In this document: positions 1 through 8,161 of the stretch, one piece after another
Layout: each line of letters opens with the position of its first letter
Numbering within the stretch: the first letter of the stretch is position 1
Made by a program: the position numbers and the translations under genes
Notes under the pieces: model-generated
Seen by the model: the letters and a program-made list of their open reading frames with translations, nothing else
Databases searched by the model: none
Told to the model about the DNA's origin: nothing
Source of the DNA: SIG607 sp045590395
GTDB lineage: Bacteria; Bacillota; Clostridia; Oscillospirales; Acutalibacteraceae
Assembly: GCA_045590395.1 (NCBI GenBank)
Contig: JAZNQX010000063.1
Coordinates: 1 to 64,000, forward strand
Reading direction: 5' to 3'
Length of the DNA stretch: 64,000 bases

Positions 1-195
1 CTTATTCTTGATATTTCTCAGGCGCTTGTTAATATGCGCGTTGCCTTGCACAGTATTAATGCCCGTCCTATCAAAAACGGTAACAGCATTACGCTTATTA
101 CGGTAAGCGCAGAGGGTGTAGAGCATCTTAAAAATATTATAAACCGCCTTGAGAAAATTCACGGCGTATTCCATGTAGAAAGGCTTAATCAGTAA
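1..195 (+). CDS. relA: (p)ppGpp synthetase/hydrolase, C-terminal end (partial)
   Basis: The first 64 codons, open to the window edge, encode the C-terminal ACT domain of a RelA/SpoT-type enzyme that makes and degrades the stringent-response alarmone (p)ppGpp. The visible segment includes NMRVALHSINARPIKNG, then LITVSAEGVEHLKNII, then a closing GVFHVERLNQ, which is the usual end of long Rel proteins. The catalytic hydrolase and synthetase domains lie upstream, outside the window. The TAA stop at 193-195 shares one base with the ATG of dtd. relA followed by dtd is a common pairing in Firmicutes, which supports the assignment. The ACT domain is a regulatory region that senses amino-acid or ribosome status. 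Only the domain type can be judged from this fragment. Confidence 0.85.
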   Translation, partial: LILDISQALVNMRVALHSINARPIKNGNSITLITVSAEGVEHLKNIINRLEKIHGVFHVERLNQ

Positions 196-650
196 TGAAG
201 GCTGTAATTCAGAGAGTAAAAAATGCCGAAGTTTCGGTTGACGGCAAAACTATAGGTGAAATTGGTGAGGGACTTCTTATTCTTCTCGGTGTTTATGAGG
301 ATGACCAAGACTTTGATACCGAAATTCTTGCCGCAAAGGTAGCCGCGCTCAGAATTTTCTGTGACGAAAACGATAAGATGAATCTGTCGGTAAAGGATAT
401 AGACGGCGAAGTTCTTGTAATATCAAACTTTACCCTTTGCGCTGATACCAAAAAGGGCAATCGCCCTTCCTTTACTCTTGCAAAGGCGCCCGATGAGGCA
501 GAAAAAGAGTATGAGAGATTTTGTGACCTGTTGCTGGAAAACGGCGTAAAGCGAGTAGAAAAGGGAAGCTTTGGCGCCGATATGAAGGTATCACTTTTAA
601 ACGACGGCCCCGTAACAATAATTCTTGATACTGCAATTTGGAGAAAATAA
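195..650 (+). CDS. dtd: D-aminoacyl-tRNA deacylase
   Basis: This cytosolic editing enzyme hydrolyses D-aminoacyl-tRNAs (and glycyl-tRNA-Ala in characterised members), so that wrongly charged D-amino acids do not enter translation. The protein is 151 residues, normal for the family. It opens with MKAVIQRVKNAEVSVDG, carries SNFTLCAD (the family's SQFTL active-site strand with Q replaced by N), and has the C-terminal NDGPVTI element that forms the Gly-cisPro selectivity motif. The start codon overlaps the relA stop, which implies translational coupling. The next gene begins one base after the stop. Confidence 0.95.
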   Translation: MKAVIQRVKNAEVSVDGKTIGEIGEGLLILLGVYEDDQDFDTEILAAKVAALRIFCDENDKMNLSVKDIDGEVLVISNFTLCADTKKGNRPSFTLAKAPDEAEKEYERFCDLLLENGVKRVEKGSFGADMKVSLLNDGPVTIILDTAIWRK

Positions 651-651
651 A

Positions 652-1275
652 ATGAATTTAACCACAGTAAATGTTTCCGATATGGGTGTTAATACATATC
701 TGATATCAAATGAAAAAACAGCCATTATTATTGACCCGGGCGTTATGTGTAACCAAATAAAAGGGTTTATACAGGAAAACATGGGTAAAGAGTTTGCTAT
801 TCTTCTTACCCATAACCATTTTGACCATATCGGCGGTGCGGCAGAGGCAAGAAACCTTACGGGCGGTAAAATTTATATTAATGTGTCTGATGAAAAAGGA
901 CTTTATAATGCAGAAATAAATCTTTCTGAGCGATTTTGTATTCCCTTAGAACCCTTTAAAGCTGATGTTACTTTTTCTCACGATGAAACTTTGCATTTTG
1001 CCGATATAGAAGTAAAGACTATGTGGACACCCGGTCACAGTATGGGAAGCAGTTGCTTTTTTATAAACAACTGGCTTTTCAGCGGTGATACTCTGTTCAG
1101 ACTAAGTATCGGCAGAACCGACTTTTTGTATGGGGACGCGCAAAGTATGTCCGCTTCCTTAAAGAAACTTGCCGAGTTAAAGGGTGACTGGGATGTATAT
1201 GCAGGACACGGTGAGGCAACAAGACTTTCTTTTGAAAAAGAATTTAATCCGTACATAAAGGAAGTAATGGGATGA
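652..1275 (+). CDS. MBL-fold metallo-hydrolase (glyoxalase II-like)
   Basis: This is a metallo-beta-lactamase-fold hydrolase of 207 residues. The metal-binding signature THNHFDHIGG lies near residue 60, followed by further ligands in TPGHSMGS, FSGDTLF and the C-terminal YAGHGE. Short single-domain MBL proteins of this kind resemble hydroxyacylglutathione hydrolase, but substrate cannot be read from sequence. I take ATG at 652, one base after the dtd stop, rather than in-frame starts inside dtd. The stop overlaps the hemZ start as ATGA. Between dtd and hemZ it is probably a housekeeping thioester hydrolase or detoxification enzyme; that role is inferred. Confidence 0.85.
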   Translation: MNLTTVNVSDMGVNTYLISNEKTAIIIDPGVMCNQIKGFIQENMGKEFAILLTHNHFDHIGGAAEARNLTGGKIYINVSDEKGLYNAEINLSERFCIPLEPFKADVTFSHDETLHFADIEVKTMWTPGHSMGSSCFFINNWLFSGDTLFRLSIGRTDFLYGDAQSMSASLKKLAELKGDWDVYAGHGEATRLSFEKEFNPYIKEVMG

Positions 1276-2738
1276 AGCTTTGCTGTATCGGTCATACTTA
1301 TAAGTACGAAACCGAAAAGATTTGCAGACTTTTTCTGCCTTTTGAAAAAATAGAGGTAGTAGATACTGTGTTAGACGGTGACGATGTTGCCGTTACAAAA
1401 ATTGACGGTGTTAATATTTATTGCTCACTTATGCTTGGCGGCTCTTTCTTTGAGAAAACAGAAGACCTTGATGGTGATTTTGACGATAGAGAGGCCGAGA
1501 GAAGAATAGCTGCACTGTTATTTTTGTGTTTTTCACAGATTACAGGCTATAAGTCACGCTGGGGCATTGTTACGGGAATAAGACCTGCCCGTCTTTATGC
1601 CAGTGTTTTAAGAGAAACGGGAAGCGATACCGCTGCTAAAGAGTACTTTAAGAATAAGTTTTATGTTGATGAAGAAAAAATATCCCTTTGCAGTAAAACC
1701 TATAAAAGCGAAGAGGATATTATAAATTTATCAAAGGATAATTCCTTCAGCCTTTATATTTCAGTGCCTTTTTGTCCTACCAGATGTTCTTATTGCTCCT
1801 TTGTGTCACACGCTGTGGAAAAGGCAGAAAAGCTGATACCTGTTTATGTTGATTATCTCTGTAAAGAAATTGAGGAAACAGCCAAAATAGCCAAAGAGTG
1901 TAATCTGCGGCTTGAAACTATATATATGGGCGGCGGTACGCCTACAACCCTTAGTGATAAACAACTGGAGCGTGTACTTACCCTTGTTCGAAAGGTTTTT
2001 GATTTATCAGACCTCAGAGAATTTACGGTAGAGGCAGGCAGACCTGACACAATTACAGAGAATAAGCTTTTGGCACTGAAAAATTGCGGTGTTGACAGAA
2101 TAAGCATAAACCCTCAGACGATGTGTGACAGCGTTCTTCAAAAAATAGGCCGCGCCCATACATCAGAAATGATGGTAGAAGCCTTTAATATGGCAAGGAG
2201 AATGGGCTTTGATAATATAAATACCGACCTTATTGCAGGGCTGCCCGGAGATACCTTTGAAACCTTTAAGGACACAGTTCATAAAATATTAGAGCTTGAC
2301 CCTGAAAGCATAACCGTTCATGCTCTTTCTTTAAAACGTTCTTCAAGAATGAATATAAGCGGAGAGCTTCCTGAAATAGAGGCGGGTAAAACGGCAGATA
2401 AAATGGTAACCTTTGCTCACGATATACTGCGGGATAATGAAATTTTACCGTATTATATGTATAGACAGAGCAAAACTGTGGGCAACCTTGAAAATGTGGG
2501 CTATGCAAAAAAGGGCAGGGAGTGTCTTTATAATGTTTACATTATGGACGAAACCCATACAATACTTGCCTGCGGTGCTTCTGCTGTAACAAAAATGCGT
2601 CAGCCCGGTGGCGATTATATAGAGCGTATTTTTAATTTTAAATACCCTTACGAATATATAAACCGATTTGATGAACTAATGGCGCGCAAAGAGGGAATAA
2701 AGGAATTTTACCGAAAATACCCTCACAGCAGGGTGTGA
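1272..2738 (+). CDS. hemZ: Oxygen-independent coproporphyrinogen dehydrogenase-like radical SAM protein HemZ
   Basis: This radical SAM enzyme is of the HemN/HemZ family, which in characterised members oxidatively decarboxylates coproporphyrinogen III without oxygen. The 488-residue length fits HemZ. The N-terminal ~160 residues are the HemZ-specific extension. The [4Fe-4S] motif FCPTRCSYCSF (CX3CX2C) follows near residue 168, then the SAM-contacting GGGTPT and the ETFKD/ITVHALSLKR region typical of HemN-type proteins. No other haem-biosynthesis gene is visible here, and many anaerobes use HemN-like paralogues for other roles, so the substrate is not certain. It overlaps the preceding hydrolase by four bases (ATGA). 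Confidence 0.85.
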   Translation: MKLCCIGHTYKYETEKICRLFLPFEKIEVVDTVLDGDDVAVTKIDGVNIYCSLMLGGSFFEKTEDLDGDFDDREAERRIAALLFLCFSQITGYKSRWGIVTGIRPARLYASVLRETGSDTAAKEYFKNKFYVDEEKISLCSKTYKSEEDIINLSKDNSFSLYISVPFCPTRCSYCSFVSHAVEKAEKLIPVYVDYLCKEIEETAKIAKECNLRLETIYMGGGTPTTLSDKQLERVLTLVRKVFDLSDLREFTVEAGRPDTITENKLLALKNCGVDRISINPQTMCDSVLQKIGRAHTSEMMVEAFNMARRMGFDNINTDLIAGLPGDTFETFKDTVHKILELDPESITVHALSLKRSSRMNISGELPEIEAGKTADKMVTFAHDILRDNEILPYYMYRQSKTVGNLENVGYAKKGRECLYNVYIMDETHTILACGASAVTKMRQPGGDYIERIFNFKYPYEYINRFDELMARKEGIKEFYRKYPHSRV

Positions 2739-2750
2739 AATGCGGCTTAC

Positions 2751-2779
2751 TTGAAATAAGCGCGTATATATGGTAAAAT
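2751..2779 (+). promoter_or_regulatory. Sigma-A type promoter
   Basis: TTGAAA at 2751-2756 and TAAAAT at 2774-2779 are separated by 17 bases. It lies 34 bases before the ATG of the small coiled-coil gene and after the hemZ stop, so it probably starts a new transcript covering 2813-5509. Confidence 0.6.
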
Positions 2780-2812
2780 GAAACTGTTAATTTTTAAGAA
2801 GAGGTGACCGTA

Positions 2813-3091
2813 ATGGTTTCTTTTGATGATGTTGTTAAAAAAGTTGGTGAAGCGGCAGGTGTTGTGGCTTCTACCACCGAAAAGGCTGTAAGTATTGGTA
2901 AAAGAAAATATAATATTGCCGCTTTGGAAAACAAGATAAACAAATGCTATAATCAGTTAGGTCAGATATATTTTGAAATGGCTAAAAACGATGAAAATGC
3001 AGAAAGCAGCGTTAAAGAGCTTATAAAGGAAATAGAAACGGCTATGAGCCAGATAGAAGCAGAACGCGCAGAAATAGAGGAGCTTAAATAA
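2813..3091 (+). CDS. Small coiled-coil protein of unknown function
   Basis: I do not recognise a named family for this 92-residue protein. It has a short Val/Ala-rich N-terminus, then from about residue 28 a long charged helical stretch (KYNIAALENKINKCYNQLGQ and a Glu/Ala/Ile-rich end) with heptad-like spacing, suggesting a coiled coil. There is no signal peptide or membrane segment. Similar short proteins with a C-terminal zinc ribbon occur in Clostridia, but the ribbon is absent here. I chose ATG 2813 because the GTG at 2804 lies inside the Shine-Dalgarno sequence GAGGTG. It sits 11 bases before the nucleosidase gene. Confidence 0.6.
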   Translation: MVSFDDVVKKVGEAAGVVASTTEKAVSIGKRKYNIAALENKINKCYNQLGQIYFEMAKNDENAESSVKELIKEIETAMSQIEAERAEIEELK

Positions 3092-3102
3092 GAGGTACCG
3101 TT

Positions 3103-3777
3103 ATGAGAAAAATAGGTATAATAGTGGCTGATGACGGAGAGTTTATGCCGCTTGTTAAAAAGCTTTCTGAATCGGAAAAAACGGAATTTTTCGGCAGAGA
3201 TTGCTACACCTTTAAAATAGGGGATAATAATGTTATTGCTCTTCATTCGGGCATTGGTAAGGTTAATGCCGCCGCGGCCGCAATGTATCTTTACTCCAAG
3301 GGCTGTGATACCATTTTGAACTTTGGCTATTCAGGCGGAATAAGCGGCGTTAAAAAGGGCAGTGTTGTTATTGCCGATAAATTTGTTGAGCACGATTTTG
3401 ACCTTGTTTGCCTTGGCTATAAGCCTTGCGAAAAACCGGGTCAGGAATATATTTACAGTGCAGATGCTAATATCGTCGGTCTTTTTTCACAGATATATCC
3501 TTTTGCTGTAAAGGGACTGGCTGTTTCGGGTGACTGCTTTGTAAGTGATGACACACTAAGAGATAATTTGAAAAATAATTTCGGCGCTGTTTCCTGCGAT
3601 ATGGAAACTGCCGCTATTGCTTCGGTTTGCTATCAGACAGGTATGAAATTCGGCTGTGTCCGTGAGATTTCAGATGATGCAGGTGATGATGCAAATCAGT
3701 CCTACAAAGAAGAAGCATACAGTGGTAACATTGTACTGTGTGACGCTATTTTGGAAGTTATTTCTAAACTAAAATAA
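3103..3777 (+). CDS. mtnN: 5'-methylthioadenosine/S-adenosylhomocysteine nucleosidase family protein
   Basis: This is a nucleoside phosphorylase-fold hydrolase of 224 residues that cleaves adenine from methylthioadenosine or S-adenosylhomocysteine, recycling by-products of SAM chemistry. Family marks are the start MRKIGIIVADDGEFMPL, the ALHSGIGKVNAAAA loop, NFGYSGGISG, the ribose-binding CDMETAAIASVC (the conserved Met-Glu pair), and REISDDAGDDA holding the catalytic Asp. The context (small coiled-coil gene, flippase) is uninformative. Related phosphorylase-superfamily proteins such as futalosine hydrolase look similar, so the exact substrate is inferred. Confidence 0.82.
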   Translation: MRKIGIIVADDGEFMPLVKKLSESEKTEFFGRDCYTFKIGDNNVIALHSGIGKVNAAAAAMYLYSKGCDTILNFGYSGGISGVKKGSVVIADKFVEHDFDLVCLGYKPCEKPGQEYIYSADANIVGLFSQIYPFAVKGLAVSGDCFVSDDTLRDNLKNNFGAVSCDMETAAIASVCYQTGMKFGCVREISDDAGDDANQSYKEEAYSGNIVLCDAILEVISKLK

Positions 3778-3787
3778 AGGAGAGTTT

Positions 3788-5509
3788 ATGGGTAAGAATA
3801 CTAAAACTCAGAACTTTGAGCGCGGTGCCGTAATTTTACTTGCATCGGCTATTATAGTTAAGGTTATAGGCGCAATTTTTAAAATACCCCTTCAGCGTCT
3901 TATAGGTGACTTGGGCTTTGGATATTTTTCCTCTGCCTATGATTTGTTTTTACCTATTTATACGCTTTCTATGGCTGGGCTTCCTATTGCAGTTTCCCGT
4001 CTTACTGCCGCCTGTGTGGCAGAGGGAAGATTTAAGGATGCCAGAAAGACACTTAAAATGGCAAGAAGGGCGTTTCTGGTAACGGGCCTTACAGGCTTTC
4101 TTGTTATGCTTATTGCCATTTTCCCCTATGCAATGCTTACTACAACAAACTCGGTTGACGCAAAATATGTGGGCGTTTGTGTGCTTATGGTTGCACCTAC
4201 CGTGCTGTTTTGTTGCTTTATGTCTGCATATCGCGGTTATTACGAGGGTATGCGGAATATGTATCCCACCGCAATTTCCGATGTTATAGAGGCGCTTGGT
4301 AAACTTATACTTGGCTTTTCCTTTGCATTTATTATTCTTAAAATAACAGGTAATGTGGCTTATGCCGCCGCAGGCGCTCTGGCAGGTATTATGGTAGGTA
4401 CAATCGCGGCTACGGTATATCTTGCTCTTCGCCATAAAATTGTGGGCGACACAATAACAAACGAGGGGCTTTTGGCGCCTCAAGAGGAAAGAACGGGCAG
4501 ACAGCTATTAAAGGCGCTTATAGTTATTGCCGTTCCCGTAGCGCTGAGTTCCATTGCCAGTAATGTAACGCTGTTTATTGATACCTTTATGGTAAAATGG
4601 CAGCTTAAAAACGTTATGGAATCCTCTTTCGATTTTGTAAGCGGTATGTATTCGGCTTCTGTAAGCGATTATAACGCATCTGCTCAAGGTCTTGGCAGAG
4701 AACTGATTTCTGCCTCTAATATGCCTACCTTCCTTTATGGTATAAGAGGTGAGGCCTATGTACTTTATAATCTTATTCCTACCCTTACGGGTACCTTCGG
4801 TATAGGCTCGGTGCCTTTCCTTACTACCGTTTGGGTAGCAAAGGACAAGCCTGCCGTTAAAAAGACTATAGAAACAATTATAAGAACAACTGCGGTAATA
4901 GCCCTTCCTGCAGGTATAGGTCTGGCTTCCATAGCCCCCGAAATTATGGGACTTCTATACGACGGCGTTGCCCCTGTAGAAATAGGCGGACCGCTTCTTA
5001 GAATGCTGGGTATTGCGGCGGTATTTGCAGGGCTTTCTGTTCCTATGACCAATATGCTTCAGGCAATAGGCAAGCCCATACTACCCGTAAGAAATATTGC
5101 TATCGGAGCAACCTTAAAAATTATAGTCAACTTCCTGCTTGTAGGCAGACCCGAAATAAATATTATGGGTGCGCCTATCGGTACTGCAGTTTGCTATATA
5201 TTTATATTCCTTTCCAACACCTACTGTCTTATAAAACATACGGGCGTTAAGATAAACTTTATGTCTGTGCTTATAAAGCCTGCAATTTCAGCTATTGTTT
5301 GCGGTGTAGTTGCCTTTATGATGTCATTGCTTTGCGCAAAGCTTAGCCTTTCGAATATTGTTACGGTGGCTGTTTGTGTAGCGGTGGCGGCTGTGGTTTA
5401 TCTTGTGGTACTTTTTGCCATTAAAACTATGACAAAAGAGGATGTTGAAAGCTTTCCTAAGGGCGAAAAGATAGCCGCAATACTTGAAAAACTGCATTTC
5501 ATTCGTTAA
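3788..5509 (+). CDS. spoVB: SpoVB/MurJ-like polysaccharide (lipid II) flippase
   Basis: This is a multidrug/oligosaccharide-lipid/polysaccharide superfamily exporter of 573 residues with about 14 hydrophobic segments. It starts with a short cytosolic stretch, then GAVILLASAIIVKVIGAIFK and QRLIGDLGFGYFSSAYDLF, characteristic of the SpoVB/YtgP group. Members of this group move lipid-linked cell-wall precursors across the membrane, and SpoVB is needed for spore cortex synthesis. Its position directly before mazG matches the Bacillus spoVB-yabN order, which favours the sporulation paralogue over a vegetative MurJ. A hyphenated AT-rich inverted repeat lies in the 75 bases before mazG. Confidence 0.88.
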   Translation: MGKNTKTQNFERGAVILLASAIIVKVIGAIFKIPLQRLIGDLGFGYFSSAYDLFLPIYTLSMAGLPIAVSRLTAACVAEGRFKDARKTLKMARRAFLVTGLTGFLVMLIAIFPYAMLTTTNSVDAKYVGVCVLMVAPTVLFCCFMSAYRGYYEGMRNMYPTAISDVIEALGKLILGFSFAFIILKITGNVAYAAAGALAGIMVGTIAATVYLALRHKIVGDTITNEGLLAPQEERTGRQLLKALIVIAVPVALSSIASNVTLFIDTFMVKWQLKNVMESSFDFVSGMYSASVSDYNASAQGLGRELISASNMPTFLYGIRGEAYVLYNLIPTLTGTFGIGSVPFLTTVWVAKDKPAVKKTIETIIRTTAVIALPAGIGLASIAPEIMGLLYDGVAPVEIGGPLLRMLGIAAVFAGLSVPMTNMLQAIGKPILPVRNIAIGATLKIIVNFLLVGRPEINIMGAPIGTAVCYIFIFLSNTYCLIKHTGVKINFMSVLIKPAISAIVCGVVAFMMSLLCAKLSLSNIVTVAVCVAVAAVVYLVVLFAIKTMTKEDVESFPKGEKIAAILEKLHFIR

Positions 5510-5584
5510 AATGCACAAAAATTGTTAAAACAGCCTGTTTTTAACAGCAAAAGTGAAAAAATCTATTGATTTTTAGGTGAAAAT

Positions 5585-6376
5585 ATGTTAAATTTAGATG
5601 TAGAGAATTTTGACGGTAAATATTCTATGGAGCAATTCTTAAGTATTATGAGAATGCTTCGCGCACCCGACGGATGTCCGTGGGACAGAGAGCAAACCCA
5701 TAGCAGTATCCGCAATAATTTTCTTGAGGAAACCTATGAGGTTATTGATGCTATTGACCGTGACTCTACTGAGGATATGCGGGAAGAGCTTGGCGATGTT
5801 CTTATGCAGGTTGTTTTCCACGCTATAATTGCTGAGGAAGAAAACCGCTTTGATTTTTCCGATGTAGTAAATGAGGTTTCTCAGAAGCTTGTTTACCGAC
5901 ACCCTCACGTATTCGGTGATGTTACTGCCGAAACAAGTGAAAAGGTGCTTGATAATTGGGAAAAGCTGAAAAGGGCAGAAAAATCCCAAAGCACCTATAC
6001 CGATACCCTTAAAAGCGTACCCCTTGCGTTTCCTGCTTTGATGAGAGCGCAGAAACTTCAAAAACGCGCTTCAAAGGCAGGGCTCTGCGGAGAAAATTCT
6101 TTAAATGATGTAACAAAGCAGACCGAAAAACTGGCTAAGGCTTTTAAAACTTGTGATAAGGAAAAAGCGACAGAGGTAATCGGTGATTTGCTTTTTAGTG
6201 TGGCGGCTGCCGCCCGACTTTTACAGGTTGACTGTGAGGAAGCACTTCAAAGGTCTTCTGATAAATTTGTCAGCACCTTTGCCAAGGCTGAGGATATGAT
6301 AACGGCAGACGGCAAGGATATGAAAGAGCTTTCAAAAGATGAGCTGAGCTCTTATCTTTTAAAAGCACAAGGATGA
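5585..6376 (+). CDS. mazG: Nucleoside triphosphate pyrophosphohydrolase MazG
   Basis: This house-cleaning enzyme hydrolyses (d)NTPs to NMP and pyrophosphate and limits incorporation of aberrant nucleotides. The 263-residue protein has two tandem MazG helical domains. The first carries CPWDREQTHSSI followed by FLEETYEVIDAI and EELGDVLMQVVFH, with the EExxE and ExxD metal-binding acids. The second is more degenerate (KATEVIGDLLFSVAAAARLL). Bacillus YabN has an extra N-terminal methylase domain that is absent here. It lies between spoVB and hup, as in many Clostridia. Confidence 0.93.
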   Translation: MLNLDVENFDGKYSMEQFLSIMRMLRAPDGCPWDREQTHSSIRNNFLEETYEVIDAIDRDSTEDMREELGDVLMQVVFHAIIAEEENRFDFSDVVNEVSQKLVYRHPHVFGDVTAETSEKVLDNWEKLKRAEKSQSTYTDTLKSVPLAFPALMRAQKLQKRASKAGLCGENSLNDVTKQTEKLAKAFKTCDKEKATEVIGDLLFSVAAAARLLQVDCEEALQRSSDKFVSTFAKAEDMITADGKDMKELSKDELSSYLLKAQG

Positions 6377-6433
6377 TTTCATACAGTAGGCGTTTTAACA
6401 TACTGTTGAAAATAAAAAACGGAGGTTTTTACA

Positions 6434-6703
6434 ATGAAAAAGTCAGAATTAATTTCAGCAATCGCTGAAAAAGCAGGTATCTCCAAGGTAGCTGCTGACA
6501 AGGCTCTTGCAGCTTTCATCGATACTGTTGAAGGCGAACTCAAGGCTGGTGGCGAAGTTTCTTTAGTTGGTTTTGGTACTTTCAAGGTTGCTAACCGTGC
6601 TGCTAGAACCGGTATCAATCCTAAGACCAAAGAAAAGATTAAGATTGCTGCTTCTAAGGCTCCTGTTTTCAAAGCAGGCAAAGCATTCAAAGACGCTCTT
6701 TAA
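6434..6703 (+). CDS. hup: HU family DNA-binding protein
   Basis: This nucleoid protein bends DNA as a dimer and compacts the chromosome. The 89-residue length is standard. The start MKKSELISAIAEKAGISK and the arm region GFGTFKVANRAARTG with NPKTKEKI match the HU/IHF signature. The usual RxGRNP arm is here RTGINP. ATG 6434 follows GGAGG at 6421-6425. A strong hairpin with a T-run downstream (6713-6750) suggests the abundant hup message ends there, making it a separately adjustable unit within the spoVB-yabR block. Confidence 0.96.
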   Translation: MKKSELISAIAEKAGISKVAADKALAAFIDTVEGELKAGGEVSLVGFGTFKVANRAARTGINPKTKEKIKIAASKAPVFKAGKAFKDAL

Positions 6704-6712
6704 TTTTTCTGA

Positions 6713-6750
6713 AAGCCGTCCGCTGAAATTCGGGCGGCTTGGCTTTTTGT
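6713..6750 (+). terminator. Intrinsic terminator after hup
   Basis: A ten-base-pair stem (6713-6722 with 6731-6740, one G-T pair) is followed by GGCTTTTTG. It lies between the hup stop and the rqcP start, so rqcP depends on read-through or a promoter I cannot see. Confidence 0.7.
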
Positions 6751-6759
6751 ATTTTAGTT

Positions 6760-7002
6760 ATGAGACTTGATAAATTTTTAAAAACTGCACGAATTATTAA
6801 ACGCCGTACCATTGCAAATGAAGCCTGTGATGCGGGCAGAGTTTCGGTTAACGGCAAGGTTGCCAGAGCATCTTATGACGTTAAGGTGGGCGATGTAATT
6901 GAAATTGCTTTCGGAACACGAAATGTTAAGGTTCAGGTTACCGCCGTTGTTGATGCCGTTAAAAAAGATGATGCCGCAAATCTTTATAAAATAGTTCAGT
7001 AG
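6760..7002 (+). CDS. rqcP: S4-domain ribosome quality control protein RqcP (YabO)
   Basis: This small S4 RNA-binding protein stabilises the P-site tRNA on split 50S subunits during RqcH-driven C-terminal alanine tailing of stalled chains. The 80-residue protein is almost all S4 domain: MRLDKFLKTARIIKRRT, then EACDAGRVSVNGK, and a closing EEAANMY-like segment, DDAANLYKIV. I chose ATG 6760 because the S4 fold starts exactly at MRLDKFL, whereas an earlier in-frame ATG lies in the terminator. The position before yabP and yabQ matches Bacillus yabO. Confidence 0.92.
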   Translation: MRLDKFLKTARIIKRRTIANEACDAGRVSVNGKVARASYDVKVGDVIEIAFGTRNVKVQVTAVVDAVKKDDAANLYKIVQ

Positions 7003-7012
7003 CATAAGGAAG

Positions 7013-7051
7013 CACCCTTCGCAATATATTTATTGTGGAGGGTGATTTTTT
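7013..7051 (+). promoter_or_regulatory. Hairpin that encloses the yabP ribosome-binding site
   Basis: CACCCT at 7013-7018 pairs with AGGGTG at 7039-7044, with further pairing of CGCAATA to TATTGTG inside. The yabP Shine-Dalgarno GGAGG (7037-7041) lies in the 3' arm, and a T-run follows directly before the ATG. It can act as a terminator or as a translational lock; which one cannot be decided from sequence. Confidence 0.5.
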
Positions 7052-7318
7052 ATGGATAATAGCGGAGAACATTCACTGTATATGTCAAACAGAAAGTCGA
7101 TGTCGCTTTCAGGAGTTCGCGATGTTCTGAGTTTTGATGAAAACAGCGTTAGTATAATTTCGGTTATGGGAAACATAGTTATTAAGGGTGATAACATAAA
7201 AATCGGCAGTTTCAATACCGAAACTGGAGATATGCAGATAGAGGGAAGATTTTCGGCAGTTGTTTATCTTGACAATAAAGGGGAAAGGGAAGGCTTCTTT
7301 AAGAGGATATTCAGATAA
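7052..7318 (+). CDS. yabP: Sporulation protein YabP
   Basis: This is a small protein of the YabP/YqfC family. In Bacillus it is made in the mother cell under sigma-E and is linked to spore coat and cortex assembly. The 88 residues show the family pattern HSLYMSNRKSMSLSGV, DVLSFDENSVSI, then GNIVIKGDNIKIGSF and IEGRFSAVVY. The C-terminus is basic. Its ATG lies two bases before the yabQ ATG frame boundary, and the two genes are clearly coupled. The ribosome-binding site is buried in a hairpin. Confidence 0.93.
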   Translation: MDNSGEHSLYMSNRKSMSLSGVRDVLSFDENSVSIISVMGNIVIKGDNIKIGSFNTETGDMQIEGRFSAVVYLDNKGEREGFFKRIFR

Positions 7319-7319
7319 T

Positions 7320-7766
7320 ATGTGGGAAATAAGCTCAATTTCGCAAATCGTATCTGTGCTTTATGCCTTGCTGACAGGAGTAATACTGTCGGTGTTTTTT
7401 GATTTTTTCAGAGCCGCACGCAAACTAAAGGTCTATAGCAAGACAATGGTGTTTTTTCAGGATATGATTTTTTGGATTATCGCAACCTTTGTTACCTTTC
7501 TTTTGCTAATAGCAAGAACTAACGGTGAAGTAAGGTTTTATATTCTTCTATCTTTACTTGCGGGATTTTTTGTCTACAGGGTTACTTTATCTTCTTTTGT
7601 GTTACGGTTTTTGCTTTTTCTTTTTAAAGTTTTCGGCAAGATTTTCGGTGCTTATAGGAAATTTATAGAACGGCTGTCAGACTTTTTGACCAAGGTTTTG
7701 AGAAAAATAAAGAATTTGATATTAAAAAATGTAAAAAAAGTTGGCTTTAAGAGAAAAAACTCTTGA
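7320..7766 (+). CDS. yabQ: Spore cortex biosynthesis protein YabQ
   Basis: This membrane protein of 148 residues belongs to the YabQ family, needed for cortex formation in Bacillus. It has an N-terminal hydrophobic segment (SQIVSVLYALLTGVILSVFF) followed by the family's FFRAARKL, then a hairpin of two membrane segments near residues 42-95. The tail is very Lys/Arg/Phe-rich. The start at 7320 begins one base after the yabP stop. The in-frame upstream ATG at 7260 is inside yabP and would add a hydrophilic extension foreign to the family. Confidence 0.88.
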   Translation: MWEISSISQIVSVLYALLTGVILSVFFDFFRAARKLKVYSKTMVFFQDMIFWIIATFVTFLLLIARTNGEVRFYILLSLLAGFFVYRVTLSSFVLRFLLFLFKVFGKIFGAYRKFIERLSDFLTKVLRKIKNLILKNVKKVGFKRKNS

Positions 7767-7792
7767 AAGTACATACCTAAATGTTGTATACT
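7763..7792 (+). promoter_or_regulatory. Sigma-A type promoter for divIC
   Basis: TTGAAA at 7763-7768 and TATACT at 7787-7792 with an 18-base spacer. It overlaps the last codon of yabQ and separates vegetative divIC from the upstream sporulation genes. Confidence 0.6.
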
Positions 7793-7831
7793 CATAGTGA
7801 TAGATTGTTTATGTGAAGGAAAGAGAAAAGT

Positions 7832-8104
7832 ATGGGAAAAAGCGTGATTTTGCGTGTCCTTGTGCTGTGTGTGGCAATATATTTTGTATATTCGCTGTCA
7901 TCTCTCTGGACCGATTTAATTAAGGGCAGAGAAAACCTCGAAACTATCAGAAAAGAAATATCCGATACCGAAAGAACCATCGGTGAATATAAAGAACTTT
8001 TGGCTGAGGGTAATGAGGCTAAAATTATCGAAAAAGCCGCCAGAGAAAGACTGGGATATGTTTTTGAGGACGAGCAGGTTTATATAGATATATCTGCCGA
8101 TTAA
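7832..8104 (+). CDS. divIC: Septum formation initiator DivIC/FtsB
   Basis: This is a bitopic division protein of 90 residues. It has a short basic N-terminus, a membrane segment (VILRVLVLCVAIYFVYSL, residues about 5-23), then a coiled coil (NLETIRKEISDTERTIGEYK) and the conserved end AARERLGYVFEDEQVYIDI. With FtsL and DivIB it forms the complex that activates septal peptidoglycan synthesis. The location between yabQ and yabR is conserved in Bacillus. A probable FtsL partner is encoded at 61465 in this window. Confidence 0.92.
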   Translation: MGKSVILRVLVLCVAIYFVYSLSSLWTDLIKGRENLETIRKEISDTERTIGEYKELLAEGNEAKIIEKAARERLGYVFEDEQVYIDISAD

Positions 8105-8161
8105 TGTCAGCACAGTCTGTAAGACTTTTTCATTATTTTTTAAGGGGGAACTGCATAGTTT

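Noticed and set aside
5522..5548. AT-rich inverted repeat before mazG as a terminator
   Set aside because: The stem is only A-T rich around a very short centre and no T-run follows; it may be incidental.
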